The notes below the pieces were generated by a model, which did no database searches, was not told the origin of the DNA, and worked only from the letters and a program-made list of their open reading frames with translations. A DNA stretch of 64,000 bases from Massilia phyllostachyos (lineage in GTDB: Bacteria > Pseudomonadota > Gammaproteobacteria > Burkholderiales > Burkholderiaceae_D), in NCBI RefSeq assembly GCF_021044825.1, contig NZ_JAJNOC010000002.1:682001-746000 (forward strand), written 5' to 3'. This document shows positions 9,438 to 21,949 of the stretch, one piece after another (the stretch's first letter is position 1; each line of letters starts with the position of its first letter). The position numbers and the translations under genes are program-made.

Positions 9438-11360
9438 ATGTTTGATTTTGTCCGTAACAACAAGCGCGTGATGCAAGGGCTGCTGCTCGTCATCATCCTG
9501 CCGTCGTTCGTGTTAGTCGGTGTCGAGAGCTACCAGAACCGGGGCGACGCCGCCGCCGGCGTGGCGACCGTGGCCGGCCAGAAGGTCACCCAGCAGGAAT
9601 GGGAAGAAGCCCAGCGCCGCCAGATCGACCAGGCGCGCCAGATGATGGGCGCGCAGTTCGACCAGAAGATGTTCGAGACCCCGGAAGCCAAGCAGGCGAT
9701 CCTGAACAACCTGGTGGCCGAACGCGCCGTCAACGCCGAAATCGCGGCCAGCCACCTGACCGTGGGCGACGCCGCCATCGCGCGCCAGATCTCCGACATC
9801 CCGGGCCTGCGCAAGCCCGACGGCAGCTTCGACATGGAGCAGTACAAGTCGCTGCTCGCCGCCCAGGGCCTGACCCCGAGCATGTACGACCAGCGCCTGC
9901 GCCGCGACATGACCGTGCAGCAGCTGGTGGGTTCGATCCAGCAGACCGCCTTCGCCCCGCGCAGCATGGCGAGCCGCCTGTCGGACATCAACGACCAGGA
10001 ACGCGAAGTCCAGGAGCTGGTGTTCCCGATCGCGCAATACCTGCCGCAAGTGCAGGTGACCGACGCCATGGTCAAGGCCTACTACGACAAGAACGCCGCC
10101 CTGTTCACGATCCCGGAACAGGTGAAGGCCGAGTACGTCGTGTTCGACGCGGACGCCGTGGCTTCCAAGGTGCAGGTCAGCGACGCCGAGATCAACGAGT
10201 ACTACAACAAGAACCTGAAGGTCTACACGACGCCGGAACAGCGCACCGCCAGCCACATCCTGATCAACCTGGCGCGCGACGCCAAGCCGGCCGACCAGGC
10301 CGCCGCCAAGGCCAAGGCCGAAGCGGTGCTGGCCGACGTGCGCAAGAACCCAGCCAACTTCGCCGAGATCGCCAAGGCCCAGTCGCAGGACCAGGGCTCG
10401 GCCGCGCAGGGCGGCGACCTGGGCGTGGTGGAGAAGGGCGCCTTCGTGAAGCCGGTCGAGGACACCATCTACGCGCTCAAGGAAGGCGAGACGAGCGGCC
10501 TGGTGCAGTCGGAGTACGGCTACCACATCATCAAGGTCACCGCGCTGAAACCGGCCGCGCAAAAGCCGCTGGCGGACGCAAAGGCCGAGATCGCGGCCGA
10601 CCTCAAGAAGCAGAAGATGTCGAAGCAGTATTCGGAGATGGCCGAGGTCTTCACCAATATGGTGTACGAGCAGTCGGAGAGCCTGAAACCCGTCGCCGAC
10701 AAGCTGGGCCTGAAGATCGAGACCGTCGATGCGCTGACCCGCAAGCCGAATCCGGCGCTGGCCACCGCGCCGTTCAACAACGAGAAGTTCCTCACCGCGC
10801 TGTTCGGTGTGGATGCGGTGAAGAACAAGCGCAACACCGAAGCGGTCGAAGTGTCGCCGAGCGTCTTGATTTCGGGCCGCGTGGTCGAGTTCAAGCCGGC
10901 CACCAAGCGTCCGCTGGCTGAAGTCGACGCCCAGATCCGCCAGCGCGTGACCCTGGAAGAAGCAAGCCGCATGGCGCGCGCCGCCGGCGAGCAGAAGCTG
11001 GCCGCCGTGAAGGCCTCCGGCGACGCCACCGGCTTCGGCGCCGCCACCGTCGTGGCCCGCACCAAGCAGCCGACCATCAACACCACGGCCGCCGTCGCGG
11101 TGCTGAAGGCGGACGTGAGCAAGCTGCCGGCCTACGTCGGCGTGGAAGTGCCGGGCCAGGGCTACGGCGTCTACCGCATCGGCAAGGTCTCCCAGCCCGC
11201 CACCCCGGACGCGGCCCGCCGCACCCAGGAGCAGCAGCAGATCGGCCAGCTGGTGGGCCAGGCGGAGATGTACAACTTCGTGGAGTCGCTCAAGACCAAG
11301 GCCAAGGCGAAGGTGAATGTGACGCCGTCGCAGCTGGGTGTGCGCAGCGACGCGCAGTAA
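9438..11360 (+). CDS. ppiD: membrane-anchored periplasmic folding chaperone / peptidyl-prolyl isomerase PpiD
   Basis: PpiD sits at the Sec translocon and helps newly exported proteins fold in the periplasm. The 640 residues begin with a short cytoplasmic stretch and a single membrane anchor (about residues 13-32, GLLLVIILPSFVLVGV). A SurA-like chaperone region follows, then a parvulin domain at about 267-370 (EQRTASHILINLA to GYHIIKVTAL), and a second SurA-like segment to the end. The order hupB, tRNA-Asp, ppiD is the usual one in Burkholderiales. The ATG at 9438 gives a normal positive-inside anchor. A terminator follows 15 bases after the stop. Confidence 0.95.
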   Translation: MFDFVRNNKRVMQGLLLVIILPSFVLVGVESYQNRGDAAAGVATVAGQKVTQQEWEEAQRRQIDQARQMMGAQFDQKMFETPEAKQAILNNLVAERAVNAEIAASHLTVGDAAIARQISDIPGLRKPDGSFDMEQYKSLLAAQGLTPSMYDQRLRRDMTVQQLVGSIQQTAFAPRSMASRLSDINDQEREVQELVFPIAQYLPQVQVTDAMVKAYYDKNAALFTIPEQVKAEYVVFDADAVASKVQVSDAEINEYYNKNLKVYTTPEQRTASHILINLARDAKPADQAAAKAKAEAVLADVRKNPANFAEIAKAQSQDQGSAAQGGDLGVVEKGAFVKPVEDTIYALKEGETSGLVQSEYGYHIIKVTALKPAAQKPLADAKAEIAADLKKQKMSKQYSEMAEVFTNMVYEQSESLKPVADKLGLKIETVDALTRKPNPALATAPFNNEKFLTALFGVDAVKNKRNTEAVEVSPSVLISGRVVEFKPATKRPLAEVDAQIRQRVTLEEASRMARAAGEQKLAAVKASGDATGFGAATVVARTKQPTINTTAAVAVLKADVSKLPAYVGVEVPGQGYGVYRIGKVSQPATPDAARRTQEQQQIGQLVGQAEMYNFVESLKTKAKAKVNVTPSQLGVRSDAQ

Positions 11361-11375
11361 GACGACCTGGTCGTG

Positions 11376-11410
11376 AAAAAGCCCGGCTGCGTGAGCAGGC
11401 CGGGCTTTTT
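11376..11410 (+). terminator. ppiD terminator
   Basis: AAAAAGCCCGGC pairs with GCCGGGCTTTTT around a loop of about 11 bases, giving a classic intrinsic terminator flanked by A and T runs. Confidence 0.9.
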
Positions 11411-11468
11411 GTTCTTAGGTCTGGGATCGATGGACCACAGCCGCTTTCATTCCCCACGGACCTCGGCA

Positions 11469-11572
11469 CGTCATCCCGGCGCAGGCCGGGATCCAAGTTT
11501 GCGTGCGTATTCGCTGCGCGTGAGGCAGGTGGCACGCGACGGGATTGGATTCCGGCCTTCGCCGGAAGTCAC
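11469..11572. repeat. REP-like inverted pair, copy 3
   Basis: Left hairpin ATCCCGGC-GCAG-GCCGGGAT at 11473-11492 with the tail CCAAGTTTGCGTGCG. The right hairpin is TTCCGGC-CTTC-GCCGGAA at 11550-11567. The half-elements face inward as in copy 1. The element lies between the convergent ends of ppiD and mnmH. Confidence 0.82.
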
Positions 11573-11632
11573 GGGCGCCAGTGGCGCGCATGACGTCAAC
11601 GCGTCACGGGTGAAAGGTGGCAGACCTGCTGT

Positions 11633-12688
11633 TCACGCTGCGTGGAGCTTTCTCGCGGCGGCCTCGAAATCATCCTTCGAAATATCCCCCAGCTCCAGCA
11701 CCTGCGCCTTCGGATACTCCACGAAGTTCCGGTCGATCGACTTCAGATACGCCGGATCGTAATGCTGCAACAAGAGCTGATCCACCAGCTCGGGCATCGC
11801 CCCGCTGGTGGCCATCTCCTGCCACGCCGCGATTCGCTCGCGCCCGTGCAGCTGGACCAGGTGCGCCAGCTGGCCGTTCAGGGCCGACGGGTCGGCGCAG
11901 AAGTGCTCGTAGTCTTCCATCAGCAGGCGCACGCGGTTCTCGCGCGAGAGGTTCAGCGCGATGCAGGGCGCGGCGCGCATCTGCGCCATGACGGCGTCGG
12001 GCACGCGCAGGTTGCCGACTTTCTTGCTTTCGGATTCGACGAACACGGGCTTGGCTGGATCGAAGCGGCGCAGCAGGTCCCAGACCTGGCTCTCGAACCA
12101 CTTCTGGCTCGGCTGCGGTTCGTGCGGCAGGTGGCCGAGCACCGAGCCGCGGTGGGCGGCCAGCTTCTCCAGGTCGAGCACCTGGGCGCCGATGCCGTCC
12201 AGGGTCTCGAGCAGGCGGCTCTTGCCGCTGCCGGTGGTGCCGCACACGACGCGAAAGTCCAGCGCCGGCGGCTGTTCCAGGCTGCTCGCGACGTGCGCGC
12301 GGTAGGCCTTGTAGCCGCCTTCCAGCTGCACCACCGGCCAGCCGATCTTCGCCAGGATGTGGGCCATCGACCCGCTGCGGTTGCCGCCGCGCCAGCAGTA
12401 GACGAGGGGCTTCCACTCGCGCGGCTTGTCGGCCCACAGGGTCTCGATGTGGCGCGCGATGTTGGCCGCCACCAGCGGCGCGCCGACGCGCTTGGCCTCG
12501 AAGGAGCCGGTCTGCTTGTACAGCGTGCCGACGCGGATGCGCTGGGCGTCGTCCAGCACCGGCGCGTTGATGGCGCCGGGGATACGGTCGAGCGCGTATT
12601 CGGACTCGCTGCGCGCGTCGATGATGGTGTCGAAGGAATCGAGCTCGGGGAGGATGTCGGCGAAGCTCAGGACGGCAGGGTATTTCAT
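11633..12688 (-). CDS. mnmH: tRNA 2-selenouridine(34) synthase
   Basis: Replaces sulfur by selenium at the wobble 2-thiouridine of tRNAs for Lys, Glu and Gln, via a geranylated intermediate and selenophosphate. The 351 residues have an N-terminal rhodanese domain with the catalytic Cys98 in VYCWRGGNRSGS, then a P-loop GTTGSGKS (150-157) in the C-terminal half, the two-domain plan of the family (formerly SelU/YbbB). The start ATG is followed by MKYPAVLSFADIL. The gene lies 3' of the SGNH esterase on the same strand with overlapping ends (12685-12688), so the two may be co-transcribed. No selD is visible here. Confidence 0.93.
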   Translation of the reverse strand: MKYPAVLSFADILPELDSFDTIIDARSESEYALDRIPGAINAPVLDDAQRIRVGTLYKQTGSFEAKRVGAPLVAANIARHIETLWADKPREWKPLVYCWRGGNRSGSMAHILAKIGWPVVQLEGGYKAYRAHVASSLEQPPALDFRVVCGTTGSGKSRLLETLDGIGAQVLDLEKLAAHRGSVLGHLPHEPQPSQKWFESQVWDLLRRFDPAKPVFVESESKKVGNLRVPDAVMAQMRAAPCIALNLSRENRVRLLMEDYEHFCADPSALNGQLAHLVQLHGRERIAAWQEMATSGAMPELVDQLLLQHYDPAYLKSIDRNFVEYPKAQVLELGDISKDDFEAAARKLHAA

Positions 12689-13320
12689 TGTTTCTTCAGG
12701 AGGCTTGAAAACGTCGGCCAGATGTTATTCAGGATGATGGGGTGGGCGGCCGCCAGCGGGTGCAGGCGGTCCTGCTGGAACAGGGCCGGCTTGTCGGCCA
12801 CGCCCTCCAGCATGAACGGAACCAGCGGCGACCTGGTCTCGGTCGAGATTTTCTTGAACATATTGAAGAAGCTCTCGGTATAGGCGCGCCCGTAGTTGGG
12901 CGGCATGCGCATCCCGACCAGCATCACGCGCGCCTTCTTTTCCTGCGCCATGCCGACCATCGCGCGCAGATTGCTTTCGGCCGCGGCCACCGGCAGGCCG
13001 CGCAGGCCGTCGTTGGCGCCCAGTTCGATGACCACGATGTCCGGCTTGTGCTGGTCCAGCAGGGCCGGCATGCGGGTGCGTCCGCCGATCGTGGTTTCGC
13101 CGCTGATGCTGGCGTTGACGATGGTGGCGGGGATCTTCTGCTGCTTGAGTTTCTGGTCGAGCAGGGCGACCCAGCCGGCGCCGCGCGTGATCCCGTACTC
13201 GGCCGACAGGCTGTCGCCCACCACCAGTACGGTTTTTGGTGCAGAATAGGCGCTCGCCGCTGCGCCCAGCATCAGGCAAGCAATCACGAACAACTTTTTA
13301 AGATAGTGAAAAACCGGCAT
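12685..13320 (-). CDS. SGNH-family arylesterase/thioesterase I (TesA-like), exported
   Basis: Periplasmic serine esterase of the GDSL/SGNH family, related to E. coli TesA, which hydrolyses acyl thioesters and lysophospholipids. The 211 residues begin with a signal peptide (KKLFVIACLMLGAAASAYSA). Family blocks are present: GDSLSAEYGI with the nucleophilic Ser, the Gly block ASISGETTIGGR, GANDGLRG with the oxyanion Asn, and DRLHP with the catalytic Asp and His near the C-terminus. An in-frame extension to 13734 is only the antisense of the neighbouring ABC gene. The ATG overlaps the divergent ABC start within the tetramer CATG, matching the tesA-ybbA arrangement of E. coli. Confidence 0.92.
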   Translation of the reverse strand: MPVFHYLKKLFVIACLMLGAAASAYSAPKTVLVVGDSLSAEYGITRGAGWVALLDQKLKQQKIPATIVNASISGETTIGGRTRMPALLDQHKPDIVVIELGANDGLRGLPVAAAESNLRAMVGMAQEKKARVMLVGMRMPPNYGRAYTESFFNMFKKISTETRSPLVPFMLEGVADKPALFQQDRLHPLAAAHPIILNNIWPTFSSLLKKQ

Positions 13321-14035
13321 GCGCGATAACCCCGAGGTGTTCAAGAATGGTGTGGCGATGGGAGGGAAACAGCCGCCGGCGATCGTGGCCAGCGGACTGT
13401 CGAAGCGGGTGGCGGACGCCAGCGGCGAACTCACCATCCTCCACAACATCGATTTTACCGTGGGAGCGGCCGAGACGCTCGCGCTCGTCGGCGCATCGGG
13501 CTCGGGCAAGTCGACCCTGCTCGGCCTGCTGGCCGGTCTCGACACGCCGAGCGAGGGCAAGGTCGTGCTCGACGGCACCGATATCTTCGCGCTCGACGAG
13601 GATGGCCGCGCCGCATTCCGCAAGGCCAAGCTCGGCTTCGTGTTCCAGTCCTTCCAGCTGCTGGCCCACCTGAACGCGGTCGAGAACGTGATGCTGCCGC
13701 TCGAACTGCGCGGTGACGCGGATGCGCGCGCCAAGGCCGAAGCGATGCTGGGGCGGGTGGGGCTGTCGAGCCGGCTGAAGCATTATCCCAAGTATCTGTC
13801 GGGTGGCGAACAGCAGCGGGTTGCGCTGGCGCGTGCTTTTGTGACCGAACCGCCGCTGCTGTTTGCGGACGAACCGACCGGCAGCCTCGATGCGGCGACC
13901 GGGGAGCAGGTGATCCAGTTGATGTTCGAGCTCAATCGCGAGCGTGGGTCGACGCTGGTGCTGGTGACGCACGATCCGGCGATGGCGGCGCGCTGTGGCC
14001 GCACGATCACGATCGCGGCGGGCCGCTTGGCGTAG
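13319..14035 (+). CDS. ABC transporter ATP-binding protein (YbbA/LolD-like)
   Basis: Cytoplasmic ATPase of an ABC complex. The 238 residues contain Walker A GASGSGKST, Q-loop FVFQSFQ, signature LSGGEQQRVALARA, Walker B LLFADEPTGSLD and the switch His in LVTHD, all intact. The closest known arrangement is E. coli ybbA, divergent from tesA and followed by the permease gene ybbP, but here no permease follows: the next gene is nnr on the other strand. The start is uncertain. ATG 13319 lies in the overlap with the esterase start, while ATG 13358 (MGGKQPPAIV) would shorten the protein by 13 residues. Neither has a good ribosome site. The 3' end overlaps nnr by 29 bases. Confidence 0.9.
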   Translation: MRDNPEVFKNGVAMGGKQPPAIVASGLSKRVADASGELTILHNIDFTVGAAETLALVGASGSGKSTLLGLLAGLDTPSEGKVVLDGTDIFALDEDGRAAFRKAKLGFVFQSFQLLAHLNAVENVMLPLELRGDADARAKAEAMLGRVGLSSRLKHYPKYLSGGEQQRVALARAFVTEPPLLFADEPTGSLDAATGEQVIQLMFELNRERGSTLVLVTHDPAMAARCGRTITIAAGRLA

Positions 14036-15533
14036 AGACCTCGGCCACCAGCAGATTCAACACGGCGCGCGCAGCGGCAGGAAGTTCGCCCGCCGTCATC
14101 CCGATCGGCCCGATGCCATGCGCCACCAGCAGGTCCGCCGCGGCGCCGTGGATCCACGCCGCGCCGAGCGCCGCCTCCCACGCCGGCCAGCCCTGCGCCA
14201 GCAGCGCGCCGCAGATCCCCGCCAGCACGTCGCCGCTGCCGGCTGTCGCCAGCCCGGCGTTCCCGGTCGGATTGATCACCATCTCTCCATCCGGCCGCGC
14301 GACGATCGACCCAGACCCCTTCAGGATCACGGTCGCCCGCGTGCGCAGCGCCATCTCGCGCGCCGCTTCCAGGCGGTCGGCCTGGATCACCGAGGTCGTC
14401 ATGCCGAGCAGGCGCGCGCCTTCCAGCGGATGCGGGGTCAACACGCTCGGCGCCGCGCGCCCGGCCAGGCGCGCCAGCAGGTCGGGGCTGGCGCCGATCA
14501 GGTTGATCGCGTCGGCGTCGATCAGCAGCGGGCTGTCGCCGTCGAGCGCCCTGGCCAGCAGGCGCATCGCAGTCGCCGAGTCGCCCATGCCGGGGCCGAT
14601 GACCAGGGTGCGCCCGGTGAAATCGAAGCCGTCGGCCTGGCGCAGCATCAGTTCCGGCTGCACGCTGTCGTAGCCGGGGCCGGCGTCCAGCATGGCGACG
14701 AACACCCGTCCCGCGCCGGCATGCAGCGCTCCGCGCGCGGCCAGCAATGGGGCGCCGAGCATGCCGTGCGCACCGCCGACGATGGCGACGTCGCCGTAGC
14801 TGCCCTTGTGGCTGTTGTGGCGCCGCGCCGCGAGTAAATGTCCGAACAGTTCGGCGCCGCCGCGCCGAGCGACTGGCGCCGGCAGCTGGGCGGGATCGAC
14901 ACCGAGCATCTCGACCCGCACCTGTCCCGCGTGATCGCGCCCATCCAGCGTGTGCAAGCCCGGCTTGTCGCCCAGGAAGGTGATGGTGTGGCTGGCGCGC
15001 ACCGCGACGCCGCCCGGCCCGACGACGGCGCCGGTGTCGGCATCCAGGCCGCTCGGCACGTCCAGCGCCAGCACCGGGCAGCGCATCGCGTTGACGGCGT
15101 CGACCATCTCGCGATAATCGCCCTCGATCGGGCGCGCGAGACCGATGCCGAACAGGCCGTCCACCACCAGCCCCCAGTCGCCATCGGGCGGCAGCATGTC
15201 GATGAAGCCGACGGTGCCGGCGCGGGCGCGCTCGTGCGCGCTCTGCGCTTCCTCGGAGATCTCGCGCTGGCCCGGCTGGAACAGCACGGTCGCATCGACT
15301 CCGGCGTCGGCCAGCCTGGCCGCCGCCTCGAGCGCATCGCCGCCGTTGTTGCCGGGGCCGGCCAGCACCAGCACCGGCTTGTCGCGCCGGTCGCCCAGCA
15401 GTTCGAGCGCGTAGCGGGCGGCGGCTTCGCCCGCGCGGCGCATCAGGGTCCCGGCGGGCAGGCCCGTATAGGCCGCCGTTTCGATGGCGCGCAACTGCGC
15501 CACGGTGTAAAGATGATTGTCCATGCCCCGCAT
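14007..15533 (-). CDS. nnr: bifunctional ADP-dependent NAD(P)H-hydrate dehydratase / NAD(P)H-hydrate epimerase
   Basis: Repairs hydrated NADH and NADPH: the N-terminal YjeF_N domain (about 1-215) epimerises R- to S-NAD(P)HX, and the C-terminal ribokinase-like domain (about 225-505) dehydrates the S form using ADP. Seen motifs are AGPGNNGGDALEAA in the epimerase, VIGPGMGDS and LTPHPLEGARLLG, and the dehydratase signature GNAGLATAGSGDVLAG. At 508 residues it is of full family length. Two starts are possible, 15533 (MRGMDNH) or 15524 (MDNHLY), and the second leaves the usual N-terminus. The gene converges on the ABC ATPase gene with a 29-base 3' overlap and diverges from the oxoprolinase gene. 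Confidence 0.95.
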   Translation of the reverse strand: MRGMDNHLYTVAQLRAIETAAYTGLPAGTLMRRAGEAAARYALELLGDRRDKPVLVLAGPGNNGGDALEAAARLADAGVDATVLFQPGQREISEEAQSAHERARAGTVGFIDMLPPDGDWGLVVDGLFGIGLARPIEGDYREMVDAVNAMRCPVLALDVPSGLDADTGAVVGPGGVAVRASHTITFLGDKPGLHTLDGRDHAGQVRVEMLGVDPAQLPAPVARRGGAELFGHLLAARRHNSHKGSYGDVAIVGGAHGMLGAPLLAARGALHAGAGRVFVAMLDAGPGYDSVQPELMLRQADGFDFTGRTLVIGPGMGDSATAMRLLARALDGDSPLLIDADAINLIGASPDLLARLAGRAAPSVLTPHPLEGARLLGMTTSVIQADRLEAAREMALRTRATVILKGSGSIVARPDGEMVINPTGNAGLATAGSGDVLAGICGALLAQGWPAWEAALGAAWIHGAAADLLVAHGIGPIGMTAGELPAAARAVLNLLVAEVSTPSGPPRS

Positions 15534-15610
15534 TGTCGTGCATTTTCGCCAAGCCGGTCGCGCGCTGCGACTAGAATAGCGGGATCGACAGCATACGCAG
15601 GAGCAGCATC

Positions 15611-19213
<3,603 letters not shown>

Positions 19214-19230
19214 TCATGCGGAAGGAGATC

Positions 19231-19809
19231 ATGCGTTCATCACTATTCCCCCTGATGCTGTGCGTTCCGGCCCTGGCCCTCGGCCAGGCTGCCGACCCAA
19301 ACCAGGTGCCCAGGGAACTCAAGCCATTCGCGGCGGAGAACGAATCGATCCTCGCCTACGGATACGCCGACCTGAATGGTGACGGCACACGCGACGTCGT
19401 CTTCATCGTCGAGCCAAAGAAGACCAATGACGAAGGCGTGCGTACCTTGAAGATTGCGATCCGCATGCCCGGAGGCGCGCTCAAGGTGGTGAAACAGAAT
19501 CGCAAGGTGGCGTTCTGCCGCTCCTGCGGCGGCGTGTTCGGCGACCCGTTCGAGGGCTTGTCCGCGTCCACCAAGGGTTTCTCGGTCAGCCACTACGGGG
19601 GCAGCAACTGGCGCTGGGCGAACAGCTTCAGCTTCGCCTACTCGAAACGCGACAACACCTGGCAACTGGTCGAGGTCGAGGAGTCCTCATTCCACACATC
19701 GAACCCGGACGACATGAAGACCAAAACCTACAAGCCGCCGCGCCACTTCGGCAAGATCGACATCGCCGACTTCGACCCGGACAAGTTCCAGGGCGTCGGG
19801 CCCAAGTAG
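19231..19809 (+). CDS. exported protein of unknown function with Asp-rich calcium-like loop
   Basis: I do not recognise a named family. The start chosen is ATG 19231, with AAGGAG immediately before it, rather than ATG 19216, which has no ribosome site and overlaps the end of the previous unit. This gives 192 residues with a clear signal peptide (RSSLFPLMLCVPALALGQA). Residues near 40-55 read YADLNGDGTRDVVFIV, which has the DxNxDGxxD pattern of EF-hand, dockerin and FG-GAP calcium loops. A CRSCGG pair of cysteines lies mid-protein. It sits directly behind the oxoprolinase gene and is probably co-transcribed, with no functional link implied. Confidence 0.7.
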   Translation: MRSSLFPLMLCVPALALGQAADPNQVPRELKPFAAENESILAYGYADLNGDGTRDVVFIVEPKKTNDEGVRTLKIAIRMPGGALKVVKQNRKVAFCRSCGGVFGDPFEGLSASTKGFSVSHYGGSNWRWANSFSFAYSKRDNTWQLVEVEESSFHTSNPDDMKTKTYKPPRHFGKIDIADFDPDKFQGVGPK

Positions 19810-19817
19810 CGCGCGCC

Positions 19818-21236
19818 TCAGCGCTTGCCGGACGCCGCGTCGATCTCCGCACCCCACGGATCCTTGAGCGCAACCGGCTTGCCGTCCGCTGCGAAGTCGA
19901 CGATCTGGTCCCCGGCGCGCGTATGACGCGGCCAGGCCGGCAGCGCCGCGCCGTTCGGATTGCCGGTCTTCGCGAAGTTCGCCAGGTAGCCGCTCATCGC
20001 CTTGCCCATGCCGATATCGAGGGCGTCGGCCTGCGCGCCGTACTTCACGTCCACGGTGTCGAAGAAGTAAGGGATGTCGCTCGCATGCTGCGCGCCCGGC
20101 TGGCCGATCGACTTCGCCACATACGAGAAGCGGTAGGCATACACCGGCGCGCCGGCGTCGGCCAGCAAGCCGGCCAGCTTGCGCGCGCCGGCCACCATGA
20201 AGCCGGTCTTGCCGCCGATGTCAGCACTGGTCGCGCCGATCATCACCGGCACCTTCTGGAACCGCCCTTCGGCGAATGCGGCGGCGCCGTCGACCACCAG
20301 CTTGCCTTCGGCGAAAGGCCCGTGATAGGTCGGCATCCCCTGGCGCGAGAAGTTCGCGAGGTTCAGGCCGTCCACCACCGCCTCGGGCGGCAGGGCGCGC
20401 AGCTTGCTCAGCGCGGCCGGATCGTCGGCCTGGATGCCCTTGCCGGCCGCGAAGGCGAGGCCGATCTTCTCGGCATACACCAGGGTGGTCGGCTGCATGC
20501 CGCCGTCGCCACCCGACATCACGACGGCGCGCGCGAACAGGCCGTTCGCCATCGGCGAGGTGAGCAAGGCGTTGACCGCCATGCCGCCCGCCGATTCTCC
20601 GACGATGGTAACTTGCTTCGGATCGCCGCCGAAGGCCGCGGCATTGCGCTTGACCCACTGCAGCGCCGCCAGCTGGTCCATCAGACCGTAGTTCCCCAGC
20701 GGCGTCTTGCCCGCATGCTCACGCGTCAGCTGCGGATGCGCGAAGAAGCCGAAGCGTCCCAGGCGGTAGTTGATGCTGACCACCAGCAGCCCCTGGCGCG
20801 CCAGCGGTGCGCCCGAATAGGTCGGCGGCGAGGCGCCGCCGTTGACGAAGCCGCCGCCGTGGATCCACACCAGCACCGGCAGTTTCGCTTTCGCGCCCGC
20901 CGGCTTCCACACGTTCAGGAACAGGCAATCCTCGCTGGGCGTGGTGCCAAGCGGCGCGGCGTCGCTGGGGAAGGGCAGCTGCATGCAATCCGCGCCGTAG
21001 GCGGACGCATCGCGCACCTCGCGCCAGGCCGCGACCGGCTGCGGCGGGCGCCAGCGCAGGGCGCCGGTCGGCGCGGCCGCGTAAGGAATGCCCTTCCAGC
21101 TGGCCACCCCGTCGCCGACCGTCCCGGCAACCTTGCCGCTGTCGATGGCGACGACGTTGGTCACGCCGGCGTCGGCCCAGGCCAGGGGCGCGGCGAGCAG
21201 GAGGGGCAGAAGGGCGGAGCGTGGCGATTGGGGCAT
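19818..21236 (-). CDS. type B carboxylesterase/lipase, exported
   Basis: Secreted alpha/beta-hydrolase of the carboxylesterase B family (cholinesterase fold) acting on ester bonds of small substrates. The 472 residues begin with a signal peptide (LLPLLLAAPLAWADA). Family markers are EDCLFLNVWKPAG, the oxyanion block VWIHGGGFVNGG, the nucleophile elbow GESAGGMA, and QHASDIPYFF, where the catalytic His is expected. ATG 21236 has GAGGAG eleven bases upstream, overlapping the stop of the RlmI-like gene, so the two are one leftward transcription unit. Its stop is eight bases from that of the convergent exported-protein gene. Confidence 0.92.
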   Translation of the reverse strand: MPQSPRSALLPLLLAAPLAWADAGVTNVVAIDSGKVAGTVGDGVASWKGIPYAAAPTGALRWRPPQPVAAWREVRDASAYGADCMQLPFPSDAAPLGTTPSEDCLFLNVWKPAGAKAKLPVLVWIHGGGFVNGGASPPTYSGAPLARQGLLVVSINYRLGRFGFFAHPQLTREHAGKTPLGNYGLMDQLAALQWVKRNAAAFGGDPKQVTIVGESAGGMAVNALLTSPMANGLFARAVVMSGGDGGMQPTTLVYAEKIGLAFAAGKGIQADDPAALSKLRALPPEAVVDGLNLANFSRQGMPTYHGPFAEGKLVVDGAAAFAEGRFQKVPVMIGATSADIGGKTGFMVAGARKLAGLLADAGAPVYAYRFSYVAKSIGQPGAQHASDIPYFFDTVDVKYGAQADALDIGMGKAMSGYLANFAKTGNPNGAALPAWPRHTRAGDQIVDFAADGKPVALKDPWGAEIDAASGKR

Positions 21237-21249
21237 CTTGTGAATCTCC

Positions 21250-21885
21250 TCAGCGTGGGTAGGTGAAACCGGTACGGATATCCATCGGCAGCAGCCGCTC
21301 GCCGTCGCGCACCATCAGGCGCTGCGGCGGTTCTTCGCCCGCCAGCACGCGCGCCTTGAACGGCAGTCCTTCCGCGTCGCGCATCGACTTGTCGCTGCGC
21401 TCGTAGACGTTGGCGCAGCCGGTTTCCTTCATCAGCGCCTGCACGATCGGAATCTTCCAGAACTCGACGCCGCCGGCATTGAACTGGCAGATCAGATAGC
21501 CCGAGGCGCCGCCATGGCTGTGCACCTGCAGGCCGGACAGGCCGTCCTGTTCGCCGTCGATCAGCTGGACCAGCGCCTGCGGATCGGCTTTGCGTAGGGC
21601 CTCGATGCGGCGCTCGACGCCCGCCTGGACGCGGCGCTTGATCAGCGCATGGTCGACCGGCTCGTCTTCACGCAGGGTCCAGACGCGTCCGGCGATCTGC
21701 GACTTGGCATTGTAGGCGGCGCGGGCCAGGAACTGGCGCGAGGAAGACTGCACCAGCGCGGTGGCGCCGATCTTGCTGCGTTCATGGGGCTTGCCCTCGA
21801 CCTTGTCGATGGCCGACAGGTAGATCCACGGGTCGCCGGCGAGGAGGGCTTTTTCCTTGCCCTGTTTGATGGTGATGATGAGCAT
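21250..21885 (-). CDS. RlmI-like protein lacking the methyltransferase domain (truncated or PUA-only)
   Basis: The 211 residues match the N-terminal half of RlmI-type 23S rRNA cytosine methyltransferases. A PUA domain comes first (LIITIKQGKEKALLAGDPWIY... then QIAGRVWTL), followed by the central domain with LIDGEQDGLSGLQV and NVYERSDKSMR. RlmI is about 395 residues and continues into an SAM-binding Rossmann fold after a TGYYLDQR-like motif. Here the frame ends at RTGFTYPR, just where that motif should be, and the ribosome site of the carboxylesterase overlaps the stop. No remnant of the catalytic half is visible in any frame before the next gene. An upstream ATG at 21948 would add 21 implausible residues. 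It could be a fixed truncation or a stand-alone RNA-binding protein. Confidence 0.75.
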   Translation of the reverse strand: MLIITIKQGKEKALLAGDPWIYLSAIDKVEGKPHERSKIGATALVQSSSRQFLARAAYNAKSQIAGRVWTLREDEPVDHALIKRRVQAGVERRIEALRKADPQALVQLIDGEQDGLSGLQVHSHGGASGYLICQFNAGGVEFWKIPIVQALMKETGCANVYERSDKSMRDAEGLPFKARVLAGEEPPQRLMVRDGERLLPMDIRTGFTYPR

Positions 21886-21949
21886 AGACAGCTTTCGTTG
21901 CGAGTGCCGGATGATACAGCAACGCGCTGTTCCTATTGTTAACCGCAAG

